Source: Diplonema papillatum
Lineage: Eukaryota; Euglenozoa; Diplonemea; Diplonemida; Diplonemidae
NCBI GenBank assembly: GCA_030068145.1
Contig: JAPJBO010000095.1
Coordinates: 248,001-312,000, forward strand
Length of the DNA: 64,000 bases
Direction: 5' to 3'
Position numbers and translations under genes: made by a program. Below the pieces are notes generated by a model. The model was given only the letters and a program-made list of their open reading frames with translations, was not told where the DNA came from and ran no database searches. Positions 1 to 10,433 of the stretch are shown one piece after another (position 1 is the first letter of the stretch; the number at the start of each line of letters is the position of its first letter).

Positions 1-59
1 TGTCGCGACGCTCCAGGACACACCTGGACTTGAAACCAATGGCGGGTGACAGGTTGGCG

Positions 60-215
60 TACGCAGTGCCAAGTGGCGGCTGATCGCTTTCTCAGTTGTG
101 TGTACCCTCTTTCAGTTTCAGGGTAGGAATTCTAATCAACCACGAAACACGCTGTCTATAGCCTGCGTAACACACATTGAAGGGCACCCCGCAAGATTGC
201 TTAGTACTAGAAAAC
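60..215 (-). repeat. Degenerate copy of the intron-associated composite repeat
   Basis: This stretch carries the 'attctaatcaaccac' segment followed by the 'gcctgc...acattgaagggcaccccgcaagattg' segment. The same order is seen at 26640-26890. The second segment is also the 5' part of intron 1 of the RRM gene (22676-22753). The flanking 1-640 holds no ORF with convincing coding character. Confidence 0.5.
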
Positions 216-639
216 TAGAAAACCGCCAAATCAAATGAGGGAAAGCGAGGTTGGGAACCAAGGAGGGACAGGCTCGATTTGTTGATTCTGAATCGTGAAG
301 CTGTCTAACCGTCCCCAGCTTGTTCTTTGGCCGGACGTTCGTTGCTTTGGCACTCCGTGTCAGTGCTCAGCTCCGCACCCGACGCACCCAACGGTGTTCC
401 AGCAAGGGTGCTAGAGGAAGAGATGTGAAAACGGGAGAGAAAAAGAGAGGGTGCGGGCCAAAAGCCTGGCATCGGCGGTTAACGCAAGAAGTTAGTTGAG
501 TTGCAGCTCTTGAAGGGGGGCATCGAATAATATCACCTGTGTTAATATTCGATTTGTCGAATACTAAAAAAAGTTCCGGGTAGCCGAACAGTAGCAGGAT
601 CAAGTAGTGGTGGTGTTTTTAGGCAACCAGGCGTGTGTC

Positions 640-905
640 GAATAACTGTTATTATTCGACCTCTCCCTTTGACAAAGACAGAGAGAGAGACGAGTTAAAG
701 TGCAGGGAACATCTCTCCGAGGAGTATCCGGTCGCCCCACTACTATCCCGTACTACTACGGCGGGCGTAAGTCGTTGCGCCGTGGGCGCGGAGCGAGCCG
801 TGGCCCAGTCAAAGATGATTGTTGCACCGGTGGTGGTGCAGGCGGGGGCGTTCTGACTGACGGACGAGACCGCCTGGCAGGCGTGTGTTGACACGTTGTT
901 TCGCG
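640..905 (+). repeat. Dispersed GA-rich / CATCTCTCCG repeat, copy 1
   Basis: A GA-rich run is followed by a conserved 'gtgcagggaacatctctccg' block and a GC-rich 'tacggcgggcgtaagtcg' block. The same order recurs at 2577-2760 and 58348-58500. Short ORFs cross it in several frames but none is conserved between copies, so I treat it as repeat DNA. Confidence 0.6.
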
Positions 906-1251
906 GGCTCTCATCCTTTGGCAATAGCCCGCCCTATGGCGGCGGCTAGCATCTTGACGGAGAATCTCAACTCCCACTGAACAAAGGATACGTCGTGCGG
1001 ATATTCAGGCACGGCATCGTTCCAGCTGTTACGGGCGCAAATTGTTTCCAGCTTGCCCAACATCCACTCGGTCTTCCGTCCAGCCGCAAAGCGTGGGTGG
1101 TGTGTACAACCCGGCATAGCCGGCGCACCAAAACAGCGGAGGGAACAGACCCCCTGCCGCCACTTCCCAGGGAAGGAGGCGACTCCTGAGTCGGCGCAGC
1201 ACAGGTCGTTGATGGCTCGCATAAGGTACCCCGACAGACAGATGGAAAAAA

Positions 1252-1403
1252 GAAGGTGCTTTTATTCTTCGCTTATTCTCGCGAACGGGGGGGTCGGTCC
1301 TGCTTTTGGCTTTGTAAGTTCTCTCGACTCCCCAAATTGTGGATAGCACAACTCAAGAGGTTTCGTCAACCATTCCCTGCAGTATTAGCATACTTTCAAA
1401 AGA
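1252..1403 (+). repeat. Dispersed repeat of about 150 bp, copy 1
   Basis: It is closely related to 1783-1946. Shared blocks include 'cttttggctttgta', 'actccccaa' and 'ccctgcag', ending in 'gcatactttcaaaa'. It is non-coding in appearance. Confidence 0.65.
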
Positions 1404-1404
1404 A

Positions 1405-1570
1405 ATACTCAGCGTACCTGCTTTGACTCCGAATGGAACTAGTATTTGTGTGTCTTGTCGTGTAGGTAGACCCGCATGCCCTCACGTCCGTTCAACACGT
1501 GGTTCGGTAGTTACAGCACTTGGGACCCCTTCGGTTATTTTGTCTGGCCACTCCGAACAAGCTTGAAGTG
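1405..1570 (+). repeat. Truncated copy of SINE-like family S1
   Basis: It contains the S1 blocks 'tttgactccgaatgg', 'tgtcgtgtaggtagacccgc' and 'acacgtggttcggtagtta' but lacks the middle of the element. Full-length relatives are at 33161, 44981 and 46611. Confidence 0.6.
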
Positions 1571-1593
1571 AATCAAAAAACCGTACACCGCGA

Positions 1594-1755
1594 GAGCAGG
1601 AGAAAGTAGAAAAGGGAAACAAGAGTTTTCGTTGACCGCACTACCCTGAGCCCAAATCCTGGACGTGGTTTCAGGTGGCAAAGTTGGCAAATGATCATGA
1701 TCAGAAGGTCCTGCTTGGGCGGTTCAGTTCCCTCACACATTGCATGTGGCTAAGA
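1594..1755 (+). repeat. Dispersed repeat of about 160 bp, copy 1
   Basis: Near-identical sequence is found at 33949-34110, and a shorter form at 37500-37630. Shared blocks include 'gagcccaaatcctggacgtg', 'gatcatgatcagaaggtcct' (diverged) and 'ttccctcacacattgcatgt'. Confidence 0.65.
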
Positions 1756-1782
1756 ATAGTTGAGTTGCAGCTCTTGACAAAG

Positions 1783-1946
1783 AAGGTGTATAATATAATA
1801 TTATATTCTTCGCTTTTCTCACGAACGGGGGGGGTCGTCTTGCTTTTGGCTTTGTAGGTTCTCCCGACTCCCCAATTCGTGGTTAGCACAAACTCAAGAG
1901 GTCTAGTCAACTATTCCCTGCAGCGTTGGCATACTTTCAAAAAGAA
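1783..1946 (+). repeat. Dispersed repeat of about 150 bp, copy 2
   Basis: This is the second copy of the 1252-1403 repeat, with an AT-rich insertion near its start. From 1947 to 2570 I see no gene, only unassigned sequence. Confidence 0.65.
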
Positions 1947-2576
1947 AAGCCGAATCGCCGGCTTAACGTTCGCCTCATTCAAGACGACGCGAATACCTGG
2001 TCAGGGCACACCCACTCTTCGCCGGTGCCCGACGCACCCAAAGGTGTCCATATGAGGTTGCTAGAGAAAGAGACAAAACGAGAGAGTGCGGGCCAATGCC
2101 TGGCGTGGGCAGTTAACGCCAAAATAAGAGCTCGTAACCCGCACAATCGCGGCTGATATAAAACTAATGATGGGAAGAGTGTTGTTTCGTTGAACGCAGT
2201 GCCTGATCGTTTTTACGTAAAGCTGGATTCAGGACGCAAGTGAAACGCCACGGTTTGCGGCGACGAGCTTCTCATTTCCTCCAACATTTCGGGTTTGATA
2301 AGAAAGAAAAAAACAAACGAAAGGAAGGCGCCATTAGCGACGTGCTGGTTCCGAGCCCAAATCCGAAAAACTGCCTCATCGCCCGCTTCCGTTCGTCTCT
2401 TTCAAGACGACGCGAATGCCAGGTTGGGGGCACCACCAGCGAATTTTACTCTCGCGGGCGCTTCAATAAAAGTACACGAGCTACTTGTTCTTTGGAGGGA
2501 CGTTCGTTGCTTTGACACTCTTCGCCGGTGGCTCCACACCCGACGCACCCAGAGGTGTGCAAGCGAGGTTGCTAGA

Positions 2577-2760
2577 GACAGAGAGAGAGAGAGAGACAGA
2601 GACAGAGAGAGAGAAAGATACGGGGGCAGAGTGCAGGGACCATCTCTCCGGGGAGTTTTCCGGTCTCCTCGCGTCTCTTCGTTCGCTGCTACGGCGAACG
2701 CAAGTCGCTGCGGAGGCGCGGTTGCAGGGTGTGGCTGTGCCACAGTGGGCGGGACTTCTG
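2577..2760 (+). repeat. (GA)n run plus CATCTCTCCG repeat, copy 2
   Basis: A GA/CAGA simple repeat at 2577-2625 leads into the block shared with 640-905 and 58348-58500, including 'gcagggaccatctctccggg' and 'gtcgctgcggaggcgcg'. Confidence 0.65.
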
Positions 2761-2930
2761 CGTGCCGAAGTTCTTTGAGAGCGACGTGTACGCGCTGACG
2801 CCGGAAACGCGGGCGCCGTTTCCGAAGCATAAGTTTGTCCTGGTCGGCGGGCAGCGAACATGCACCAGGACCATGGGCACCAGCGCTTGGAACACGCTCG
2901 TCGCCGGGCGGAAGCGGTGGCGGCGCCGGA
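2741..2930 (+). CDS. Possible orphan exon fragment, unknown function
   Basis: One plus-strand frame reads through GC3-rich codons and gives a sequence containing 'VPKFFESDVYALTPETRAPF' followed by 'KHKFVLVGG'. It looks more protein-like than its surroundings. A second coding-looking stretch in another frame follows (about 2920-3050), so a frameshift or an unseen intron may separate them. No start codon, splice site or family is recognised. It sits directly downstream of a dispersed repeat, so it may be coding sequence carried by that repeat. Confidence 0.3.
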
Positions 2931-3049
2931 GTGGACGCTGCAGATGGGGTACCCTGGCCGGCGGGGGCCTCTCTTCGGGGGATCGCCGCCTTTGTATCGC
3001 CCGCCCGGAAAGCTACCGGCCCGTAGGTGTGGCCCAGGACAGCGCCTCT

Positions 3050-3172
3050 AAAAACGAAGAGTGAAGGGAATGATCGGTGCATCAATCGGGTCTTTATCTT
3101 GACACGATACAAGCCCTGGTATCGGAGAATCTCTGATTCGTCAGATTTTCCTCGATCCGTCGTCTTGTTTGA
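3050..3172 (-). repeat. Dispersed repeat, inverted copy
   Basis: Its reverse complement matches 31366-31495 and 32938-33068. Shared blocks are 'actggaccgaggaaaa', 'cagagattccccgatacca' and 'attcattcttcagctttc' (diverged). Confidence 0.6.
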
Positions 3173-3249
3173 GTGAAGAAGCCAGGTTGATCCCAGTGCG
3201 CCCGCTAAGAAAAGTGGAGGAACGACGCGTTTCGCTTCGTTTTGTTTGT

Positions 3250-3430
3250 GCGCACCGGTTGAACGGTTTCCCACTTGTACTTGGTCTCAGGTTGGAAATT
3301 CTGGGCATTTATTTTTAGGGTTATAGTAGAATCCGGGATTTTAGAGTCTCCGGGTGACCTACGTCGAATGGGTTCTTCCAAAGCCTGCACAGTACATTGG
3401 AGGACAACCCGCAAGACTGTTGGTACGCAG
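3250..3430 (-). repeat. Compact copy of the intron-associated composite repeat
   Basis: It contains 'ttttagagtctccgggtgac' (3' intron module) next to 'gcctgcacagtacattgg...aacccgcaagactgtt' (5' intron module). On the minus strand the order is 5' then 3', as in RRM intron 1, but with almost no sequence between. No exon is recognisable on either side, so it is either a solitary insertion or an intron of an unrecognised gene. Confidence 0.55.
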
Positions 3431-3620
3431 AAGGAACCCAGCTGAAAAAAGCCCCGGAGGAATTCATCCGGCCTCCCAGCCCGAACGGCAGGACAAAAAA
3501 AAAAAATCAACTTCCTCCGGCATTTCGGAGGTTAGCGCAAGCACTCAGTTGATACCCTCCCCCCCGAAAGAAAAAAGAACTCTAGCTTTTGAGGACGGAT
3601 TTGACGGTATGCGCTCCCGT

Positions 3621-3652
3621 GCATATGTGGCCCGAAACCGGGCCACATATGC
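3621..3652. repeat. Perfect 14-bp inverted repeat
   Basis: The arms 'gcatatgtggcccg' (3621-3634) and its complement (3639-3652) are separated by 4 bases. A weaker inverted pair, 'gaaaagcgggtgt' and 'acacccgcttttc', follows at about 3748-3825. Confidence 0.8.
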
Positions 3653-4509
3653 GCACAGCGAGCATCGGTACTTAACAAGGGGTGGAGGGGGAGTAAGGTG
3701 CACAGTGGAGTCCAGCGTCAGAAGCTGGCGATAAAGCTGGAGTTTGTGAAAAGCGGGTGTCACACCCGCGTTTCGGGCGTGGATTTACTCACGTTTTGGT
3801 TGTAGCACACCCGCTTTTCAACGCGTGGAGTGTGACTCGGGCACATCCTCTTTTAACTCAAGCTTCTGAGGCTCGAACTCACCGTGTAGAGAAGGCGGTA
3901 TTGAATACGGTATCCGGTTGGCCGTAAAGGCTTGGGGTGGGGAGAGGGGAAACCGGGGGTACTACCTCTGAACGCGACCCAAAGAGACACAACTAGTTGT
4001 CTGGTCTTCCGAAGATCCAGTGCGCTACAGTAGCACCTGCTGCATTCCTGCTGCACCACTAGTGTGCACCACCCGGACCTTCAACCTCGCAATCAACGTC
4101 GGCGGACCGGGAAACGCACACGACCGCGGTTGCTTCGCACGCCCTGCGGTTGTCGGAAACCCCCGCAGTCGGCTGTATATAGGGCGCGCAATTTGTGCTG
4201 TCTTTGCACGTGGATTGTCGCGTATGGCCGAGAACGAGCATCGCATATCTTCTGGAGTTGAATCGCAAGGTTCTGAAATTGGATGGTTTTCGGTCAATGG
4301 TCTTCAATGAGAGCGACTGACGATTTCCGAAAAATCGTCTAGTCTCGTGAGGTTCACACTTCGAAGGCATGGATTGTTTTTTTTTTGGAAAAACAGGTCG
4401 TTCGAATGAAACTCTCACCGACCGCAGCTGTTGAAGATCTACGCGCTAAACTTAAGCATATCACTCAGCGCAGAGATGGACACGATAGACCGTGATGCAA
4501 CGTGATATA

Positions 4510-4873
4510 AACTCTACGCAACGGGGGCTGCTTTGAGAGTCCGCAGTCTCTTCGCCTCGACGGAGCGCAGGAACGCAAGCGAGTTGCTGACGACGACCCG
4601 CCAAGCCGGAGAAGAAGAGCTGCGGGACCCCGAAGAACGCGTGCCGGGCGCCCGGGACGAGGTGGAGGCTCGACGCGATGCCTTTTTGCTTGAGGATCCA
4701 GTGCATCCGCGAGTGGGAGTGCACCAGCGGGTCGCGCATGCCGCAGATCAGGTGGGTCGGCGGCATCGCGTCCAGGTCGTCGACCCAGTCCGCCAGCGTC
4801 ACCTTCGGCTCCGCCGCGCGGCTGTATATGGCGATGCAGATGTCGTACAAAAAGGACGTGAACCGGGTCTCCA
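4510..4873 (-). pseudogene. 3'-end copy of the alpha/beta hydrolase gene, frameshifted
   Basis: This is a near-identical copy of 5196-5570, the C-terminal third of the neighbouring hydrolase. It still encodes the catalytic Asp region (GMRDPL) and the His region (GARHAF). An 11-bp deletion just after the 'FFSGLA' codons shifts the frame and replaces the normal C-terminus. The upstream side ends abruptly at about 4873, so the nucleophile and oxyanion motifs are absent and no active enzyme can be made. Flanks share an 'agatggacacgatagaccgt' segment with the real gene's 3' side. Confidence 0.85.
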
Positions 4874-4949
4874 GACTAATTTAGGCAGCAAAGATGGACA
4901 CGATATATGACCGTGATGCACCGTGATAAAGACAGCCGCAATGCAGGAC

Positions 4950-5000
4950 CGGCTCACTCTACGCGATGGGAGCCGCTTCGAGAGTCCGTAGTCTCTTCGC
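4950..5000 (-). pseudogene. Third, very short copy of the hydrolase 3' end
   Basis: 'ctctacgcgatgggagccgc' followed by 'gagagtccgtagtctcttcg' is a diverged match to the last about 40 bp of the hydrolase coding region. It lies between the gene and the larger 3'-end copy, so three copies of this end lie within 0.8 kb. Confidence 0.65.
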
Positions 5001-5079
5001 CTGATAGACCGTGAAATACCAAATAACGTGTGAGCGACGGCATTTTTTTAAGCAGCGCCAGGCGACTGAGATGGACACG

Positions 5080-5195
5080 ATAGACCGTTATGCAACGTGA
5101 TATAAACAGCGGCAAGTCTACACACGGAGTGTGCACAGTGCGTTGCTCAGGGTAGTCGAAGGCCTGACAATCACACCAATGCAACAAATTTACCA
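5080..5195. repeat. Dispersed 'gttgctcagggtagtcgaag' repeat
   Basis: The block 'agtgcgttgctcagggtagt' plus 'cctgacaatcacaccaatgc' recurs in every 637-bp unit near the hydratase (38951, 39588, 40225, 40862). It is inverted at about 43250-43325. Here it lies immediately 3' of the hydrolase stop codon. Confidence 0.65.
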
Positions 5196-5198
5196 ACT

Positions 5199-6260
5199 CT
5201 AGGCAACGGGGGCTGCTTTGAGAGTCCGCAGTCTCTTCGCCTCGACGGAGCGCAGGAACGCAAGCGAGTTGCTGACGACGACCCGCTGCGCCTCCGCCAA
5301 GCCGGAGAAGAAGAGCTGCGGGACCCCGAAGAACGCGTGCCGGGCGCCCGGGACGAGGTGGAGGCTCGACGCGATGCCTTTTTGCTTGAGGATCCAGTGC
5401 ATCCGCGAGTGGGAGTGCACCAGCGGGTCGCGCATGCCGCAGATCAGGTGGGTCGGCGGCATCGCGTCCAGGTCGTCGACCCAGTCCGCCAGCGTCACCT
5501 TCGGCTCCGCCGCGCGGCTGTATATGGCGATGCAGATGTCGTACAAAAAGGACGTGAACCGGGTCTCCAGGCTGCTCACAAACGGGATGGGATGGTTATG
5601 CGACGATTGGTCGAGAATCCCGTAGATGCTCGTCACCGACGCCACCGTCGGAAGTGAGTCGAAACCCGGAATGTCAACCCCGGGACTCACGCTCCGCGCG
5701 AGGGATGAGATAGACGCGTACATGGATGGGTTCGAGCACATGGCGGCGAGCATCGTGGCGAGGTTGCCGCCGGCGGAGTCGCCGATAATGTGGATGGCGG
5801 ACGCGGCGTGCAGCTCGTGCAGGTGCCGCATAGCGCGGAGCAGCGCCACGATCGCTTCCGGGAACCGTTTCTTCGGCGCGAGCGGGTAGTTCGGCACGTA
5901 CACAGTGTAACCCTCCCGAACATACGGCGTCATGCTGTGCATGACGACGTGTGCGTTCGCGCACGCCCAGCCGCCGCCGTGCAGGCTCAGCACGATCCCC
6001 TTCGCGCCTTCGACGGCGCCGGGGGGCCGCAGCCAGTGCGCCTCCTCGCGCCAGCCCTCGCCGTACCTGTCCCGCACGACTTCGACGCCTTCGGCCGTCG
6101 GCTTGCCGTCGCCCGCGACGTTGTCGGTCAGCCACCACAGCCGGACGCCCTTCGCGATCAGCCAGCTGTCCAAAAACTTACGCACGATCGTCATCACGAT
6201 GCCCGCGACGACGATGAAAAGACCGAAGAACCAGCGAACGACTTCAGTGAAAGCGTTCAT
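5199..6260 (-). CDS. Alpha/beta hydrolase, hormone-sensitive lipase / carboxylesterase type
   Basis: This is a complete 353-codon single-exon ORF from ATG to TAG. The expected HSL-family (Abhydrolase_3) landmarks appear in order: oxyanion-hole motif HGGG at residues 94-97, 'YPLAPKKRFPEAI' at about 125-137, nucleophile elbow GDSAG at 160-164 with Ser162, catalytic Asp278 in 'GMRDPL', and His308 in 'GARHAF'. A hydrophobic segment at about residues 10-28 suggests a signal anchor, so the enzyme is probably attached to an endomembrane. The family cleaves carboxyl esters of small or lipid substrates; the substrate here cannot be told. The length is normal for the family. Third codon positions are strongly GC. 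The 3' end is duplicated downstream (4510-4873) and pieces of the 5' end lie upstream at 8117-8453. There are no introns inside the ORF. Confidence 0.92.
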   Translation of the reverse strand: MNAFTEVVRWFFGLFIVVAGIVMTIVRKFLDSWLIAKGVRLWWLTDNVAGDGKPTAEGVEVVRDRYGEGWREEAHWLRPPGAVEGAKGIVLSLHGGGWACANAHVVMHSMTPYVREGYTVYVPNYPLAPKKRFPEAIVALLRAMRHLHELHAASAIHIIGDSAGGNLATMLAAMCSNPSMYASISSLARSVSPGVDIPGFDSLPTVASVTSIYGILDQSSHNHPIPFVSSLETRFTSFLYDICIAIYSRAAEPKVTLADWVDDLDAMPPTHLICGMRDPLVHSHSRMHWILKQKGIASSLHLVPGARHAFFGVPQLFFSGLAEAQRVVVSNSLAFLRSVEAKRLRTLKAAPVA

Positions 6261-6413
6261 CTTCGTGGTTGGGGAGAGAGAGGAAGAGGGGAAGGGAGAT
6301 GTTTTGTTTTTTGTTTTCCCTGTTTATTTTCTGAGATAGCAAAAACCGAGCGTGGCGAGCTTTAAACTCAGCTTTTCATACTTCGCAGTCAGACGAGATT
6401 TCCGGGGTCCGCC

Positions 6414-6545
6414 GCCTGTCTGACTTTTCGTACTTTTCTCGTTTTTTTGAAAAAGTACGAAAAAAGTCAGACGGCCGTCTGACTCGGACCGAGTCAGAAA
6501 AAAGTACGAAAAAAGTACGAAAAAAGTCAGACGGGATTTCCGTTG
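6414..6545. repeat. Short repeats of AAAAAAGTACG and GTCAGACGG
   Basis: Blocks of 'gaaaaaagtacgaaaa' alternate in both orientations with 'gtcagacgg'. A related cluster lies at 7996-8106. The two clusters flank the hydrolase 5' end and its broken copy, and could have mediated that duplication. Confidence 0.65.
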
Positions 6546-7561
6546 GGTATTCCTGGTCCTGGGCTGTGTGAAGGTTCGCCAGGATTCGCCGGCGAGCTCG
6601 CCAAAGATACATGAGCGTTGGCGAAATTTGGCGAACTCTGGCGAACTAAGCCAAAAAACGTTGAGAGTTTGTCGAAAACGATGGAGCACAAGTTTCCGCC
6701 ACACATGCAGCAAATAGACGGCTCCTAATGGTGAGCACCAAAGAAATTCCCGTGTAGTGTCGCGTGTAGAGTCTGCCGTCAACCACTGGTCGACCACTCT
6801 TTTTACAGTGATCGCCTTTGGGAACGCGCACGGCGGGATATCCACCTCTCGAGGGCACAGAGTTACCGCGCGACGACACGAAACCGCAAGAGGGGACAGC
6901 GCCCGGCACCGCTGTACCATTCCCGTGTTATTGAACAAGCTGCACCACCACCACAGCCTTCGGGCGGTAGACAGCTCACTGGGTTTGTGGGTGTTCGTTG
7001 TGGATCCAGTGTGTCTCTCGCGGGGCTGAGTGTGGAACCACAACTGTTCACTTCGTACACGGGTCGAAGTTGCGGCGTGACATAAGCGGTGCACTGCGCT
7101 TTTAAGCCCGCTGTAGCAGCTCGCATCACGAATTTACTACTCCTTTCAGAGCTCCGGACTCTACGGCACTGAGCGACGCCCCTCAGACTCAGAGTCAGAG
7201 CGTCATCGGTGGGTGGTGCTTTACGCGAACTCTCTGATCAAAATAGGTTGGCGCCTTCCCAGGGAACCGATAGCGCACACCGGTGGCGGAGGTCGCCTGA
7301 ACCACTGCGAAACAAGTTTACGAGGGATCAATCCCTTGTACGCAGCCTTCTGTGACCCGGTTTGGAAAGCTTTTTTCCGATAAGTGCGCGTTGGTGTCTG
7401 CAATCTCTGCTTCGTTTTGCTGGTTCCTTCTCTTTTGGAGAGGTGCTACGCTGCCACTTCGGCCGTGCTCCTAAACCGGCGACGGGAAATGTGACGGAAA
7501 AGGTTGTAGAAGCGGGCTCGAGACCCCCAGTACTTTTCTCGAGTTTTAGCCCGTTCCCTGT

Positions 7562-7830
7562 AATTGCTGTTGCTGTTGTCTAATCAGACTTCGCCACTGG
7601 GAGTCGGCCGAAAGTGAATGGGAAAAACCCGGGCTGTTGTTGTTGTTAATTAACGGGGAGAAGGAGAAGCCTGATCTCTTACAGGAGGCGATGCTGAAAC
7701 ACGGCTTCACGAACTATGCTCGGCTGCCGGTTCCGGTTCACCCCCCGTCCATTTCACATCCAGAGCCGCCTGTTGATGTCCCGTCTTCCTCATTGTCCGC
7801 CCACGACTCGGTGCCTGTCGAGGTTTCAGC
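7562..7830. pseudogene. Rearranged copy of the Gln-rich ORF at 17165
   Basis: 7562-7610 is the reverse complement of about 17477-17523, the start of the Gln-rich region. 7644-7830 is a direct, near-identical copy of 17290-17475, encoding 'NGEKEKPDLLQEAMLKHGF'. The two segments face opposite ways, so this copy is scrambled and cannot encode the parent protein. Confidence 0.8.
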
Positions 7831-7995
7831 CCATCCCGTGCCAAAAGTTTTGTGGCCACCCACTGGGCCTAGGCCCGGATGTGGACTCTGGATGAGAACA
7901 GCGCAATGGATGTGCACTGCGCCGGTCACCTCTTCGTTCATCGCCCAAGTGAACCCAGAAAAACAACCGGAAATAACCCACAAAATCAACGGACG

Positions 7996-8106
7996 GCTCG
8001 TCTGACTTTATTCGTACTTTCTCGTCTGACTTTATTCGTACTTTTTTCGTACTTTTTTCCGACTTGATCCGACTTTTTTCTGACTCGGAAAAAAGTACGA
8101 AAACCC
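7996..8106. repeat. Second AAAAAAGTACG / GTCTGACTT cluster
   Basis: It contains repeated 'gtctgactttattcgtac' and 'ttttttcgtactttttt' blocks, matching the cluster at 6414-6545 in both orientations. Confidence 0.65.
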
Positions 8107-8116
8107 CCGGTACGAG

Positions 8117-8453
8117 TCGGTCTGAGTCAGCCCTCGCTGTACCTGTCCCGCTCGACTTCGACGCCTTCGGCCGACGGCTTGCCGTCGCCCGCGACGTTGT
8201 CGGTCAGCCACCGCAGCCGGACGCCCTTCGCGATCAGCTAGCTGTCCAAAAAACTTGCGCACGATCGTCATCACGTCGCGGGCATCACGATGCCCGCGAC
8301 GACGATGAACGAACAGCCGGTTTGAATCGAGAATGTGGCGGTGCAAAGATCACTTTAACCCGATCGATGCTCTGTTTGAAATCCTGGGTCCGAGAACGAG
8401 CATCAGCTGTTGAAGATCTACCGAAGAACCAGCGAACGACTTCAGTGAAAGCG
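8117..8453 (-). pseudogene. Fragments of the hydrolase 5' coding end
   Basis: 8117-8262 aligns with about 6055-6205 of the hydrolase gene (residues about 18-68), with an in-frame stop and a one-base insertion. A 'gcgggcatcacgatgcccgc' hairpin is duplicated at about 8276-8300. A second piece at about 8419-8453 matches the first codons (6222-6258). About 110 bp of unrelated sequence separates the pieces. It is non-functional. Confidence 0.8.
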
Positions 8454-8599
8454 CTGTCCCCTGGGGACTGGCACCGCCGGTGTCCGGAACACCGCACCCA
8501 GTAGCATTCCCGGCCCTGTCTGCTGTACGTACGAAGCCTGTCTTGGCGGGATGCACGAAATGGTACGGGAAGGCGCTGTAAGATGATCAACGAACAAAT

Positions 8600-8625
8600 A
8601 GTAAAGAGAGCAAAAAAAAAAAAAA
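8600..8625. repeat. A-rich homopolymer tract
   Basis: A run of about 17 A residues lies at 8611-8628. The surrounding stretch 8460-9080 contains no gene I can support. Confidence 0.6.
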
Positions 8626-9088
8626 AAATAGCGCAGAAGCGAAAAGAAAAACACGAACAAGGGTTGCCCCTTGTTGTTTTGCTGGTGCGCTGCTCGCTCG
8701 GCTATGGGTACTGCTAAGAAGAACAAGAAGAAGAAGGAGAAGATCGACCACCGGATCGATGACCTGCCTCCATGAACGAAGATCATGGAAACCACGACGT
8801 CATAGATCACGAAGATATTCATGGTCGTCCAAATTCGCTTGAAACTCCAGGTTTCTTCGCAACGCTTTGCTACAGGCACAAGTGCCGGGTGTTTTGGAGT
8901 ACTTTCATCTTGTCGATATGCAAGGTCAGTGATAGTACGCAGAAACTTGAATTTCGTATTCAAACATAGCATAGTGTCCCCCTTGGCACTTCGACAGAAA
9001 AGGGTGCGATGTCTTCTTTGCTTTTTCTCACGGTAGGGTGCGTCGGTTGTCGTCATCAGGAGCACAAACTTGGTCTAGTCTCCCCCAG

Positions 9089-9225
9089 CAGCCGCCGACC
9101 GCGGCGACGAAGCAGAAGGACGCGCCGGCGGTGGAGGCGCCGAAGGCGAACCCCGCGACGGTCGACAAGAAGGTGCTGTACTGCCACGTGGTGTCGCAGC
9201 CGGCGCGCTCGTGCACGTGGCTTGT
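9089..9225 (+). CDS. Orphan exon with acceptor-like upstream sequence, unknown function
   Basis: A plus-strand open frame has the same strong GC3 codon bias as the confirmed genes, reading 'TKQKDAPAVEAPKANPATV' and then 'KKVLYCHVVSQPARSCTW'. It begins right after a pyrimidine-rich 'tctcccccag', a plausible 3' splice site that fits the frame (phase 0). Coding character fades after about 9225. I do not recognise the family. It may be an internal exon of an unseen plus-strand gene or a displaced fragment, like the other gene-end pieces in this window. Confidence 0.4.
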
Positions 9226-9627
9226 CGACTCATGCGGGTCTACCTCAACACGAAAAATCAACACTCTCCTTGCCGGACTCGTGTATTTTCAGGGAGAAAA
9301 TGTGATGTAGCCCAGGTATTCGCAAAGTAGCAGAGGTGCACACTCCACCATCGCGTCGGCAGAGACTAAAGGCCACTGCTTGGTGGAGCGGCCTGGCTTT
9401 GACGAGAGGTCCGCACCTGACACTCTCGGCACGCGGGGCAACGTCACTGTCGGGCCAGCTTGCATCACCACGACCGACCCCCTTCAGCCGAGGCGTCTGC
9501 ATGCGTCCACCACGTAAAACGAGTGGTCGTTGCCCACTGGGCCGCCACTGCAAAAATGAGTTCGGCCACTCGTGTCGCTCACGCAAGCTCGGCGTGTGCA
9601 AGAAGTACAACAGCACCATGCTTAGCG

Positions 9628-9672
9628 CATCGTTAATCCATGTGGGTTCATGCACTCAAAAGAACTCAATGC
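9628..9672 (-). repeat. 'AGCATTGAGTTC' dispersed repeat, inverted copy
   Basis: Its reverse complement reads 'cagcattgagttcttttgag' followed by 'tgcatgaaccc'. This is the same family as 21393, 34308, 34624 and 37408. The stretch 9310-10130 otherwise shows no gene. Confidence 0.6.
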
Positions 9673-10133
9673 TGAGACGGCCCTACCGCGTGTTGTGCGG
9701 ATCAAAGCAAGCTTCGCAGCAGCACTTGGGTTTAGTTTTGTTGCTTTGCGGCACCAAGAACAGCTAGCTCGCAATTAATTCGATGGGTGGCAGACACACA
9801 ACTGACGTTCCGTCTCGCCAAACACTGCGGTTGTTTAGATAGGCGGAAAGCGGCAAACCTCCCTTTGGCGAGGGAAGCGGTGCTTCTGAAACGCTACCGA
9901 AGCCCGTTAGAGCCCGCTCGGTGATCACTTTCGCCGTTTCTTTCGCCTTCTTCGAATTTCGCTGCTGCTTTCCGACGAGCTGTGAGACGTGCGTGTGTTT
10001 TTGTCGAGTTCATGGCTTGGAAAGGTGGGCAAGGGCGCGATTGCAAGAACGTGCTTGATACCTTGGGTCGATTTTTATATCTCGTAACCATCATAAGTGA
10101 CGACTTCTTTCCATATTCTTTTGGATTCTTTTG

Positions 10134-10433
10134 GGTACCAGGGAAAGCCTGCTACACGGGAGCCAAGCTTCACGTGTTCGGCGGTACTGCAGAGCCACGG
10201 GCCTACGGGTCAAGTGGCTACCGATTTCCCAAACTAAAGCATCGAGGCTTGGCGCATCAAGCATCAAGGCTTGGCGCACCTTGGGGCTTGGCGCTCGCGC
10301 TGAACACAAGCTCGTCGAGACGGCCAGCCGCAGGGCAGAGCGGACGGGGTTGTGGCACTGTGCTGCCTCCGACTCAAGTTTTGCAAGCTGTGGTTGACCG
10401 TCACGTTCCTGGACCAGGAGCGGCCTTTTTCTT
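10134..10433 (+). repeat. Dispersed repeat of about 300 bp, copy 1
   Basis: A direct copy is at 45735-46012. Shared blocks include 'cctgctacacgg', 'ctcgtcgagacgg', 'ctgtgctgcctccgactcaag' (in part) and 'gtggttgaccgtcacgttcc'. ORFs across it are not conserved in frame. Confidence 0.7.

Noticed and set aside
2402-3274. 290-codon minus-strand ORF
   Set aside because: It crosses a GA simple repeat (Ser/Leu run) and several dispersed repeats. No part shows family features, and the plus-strand fragment at 2741 looks more coding.
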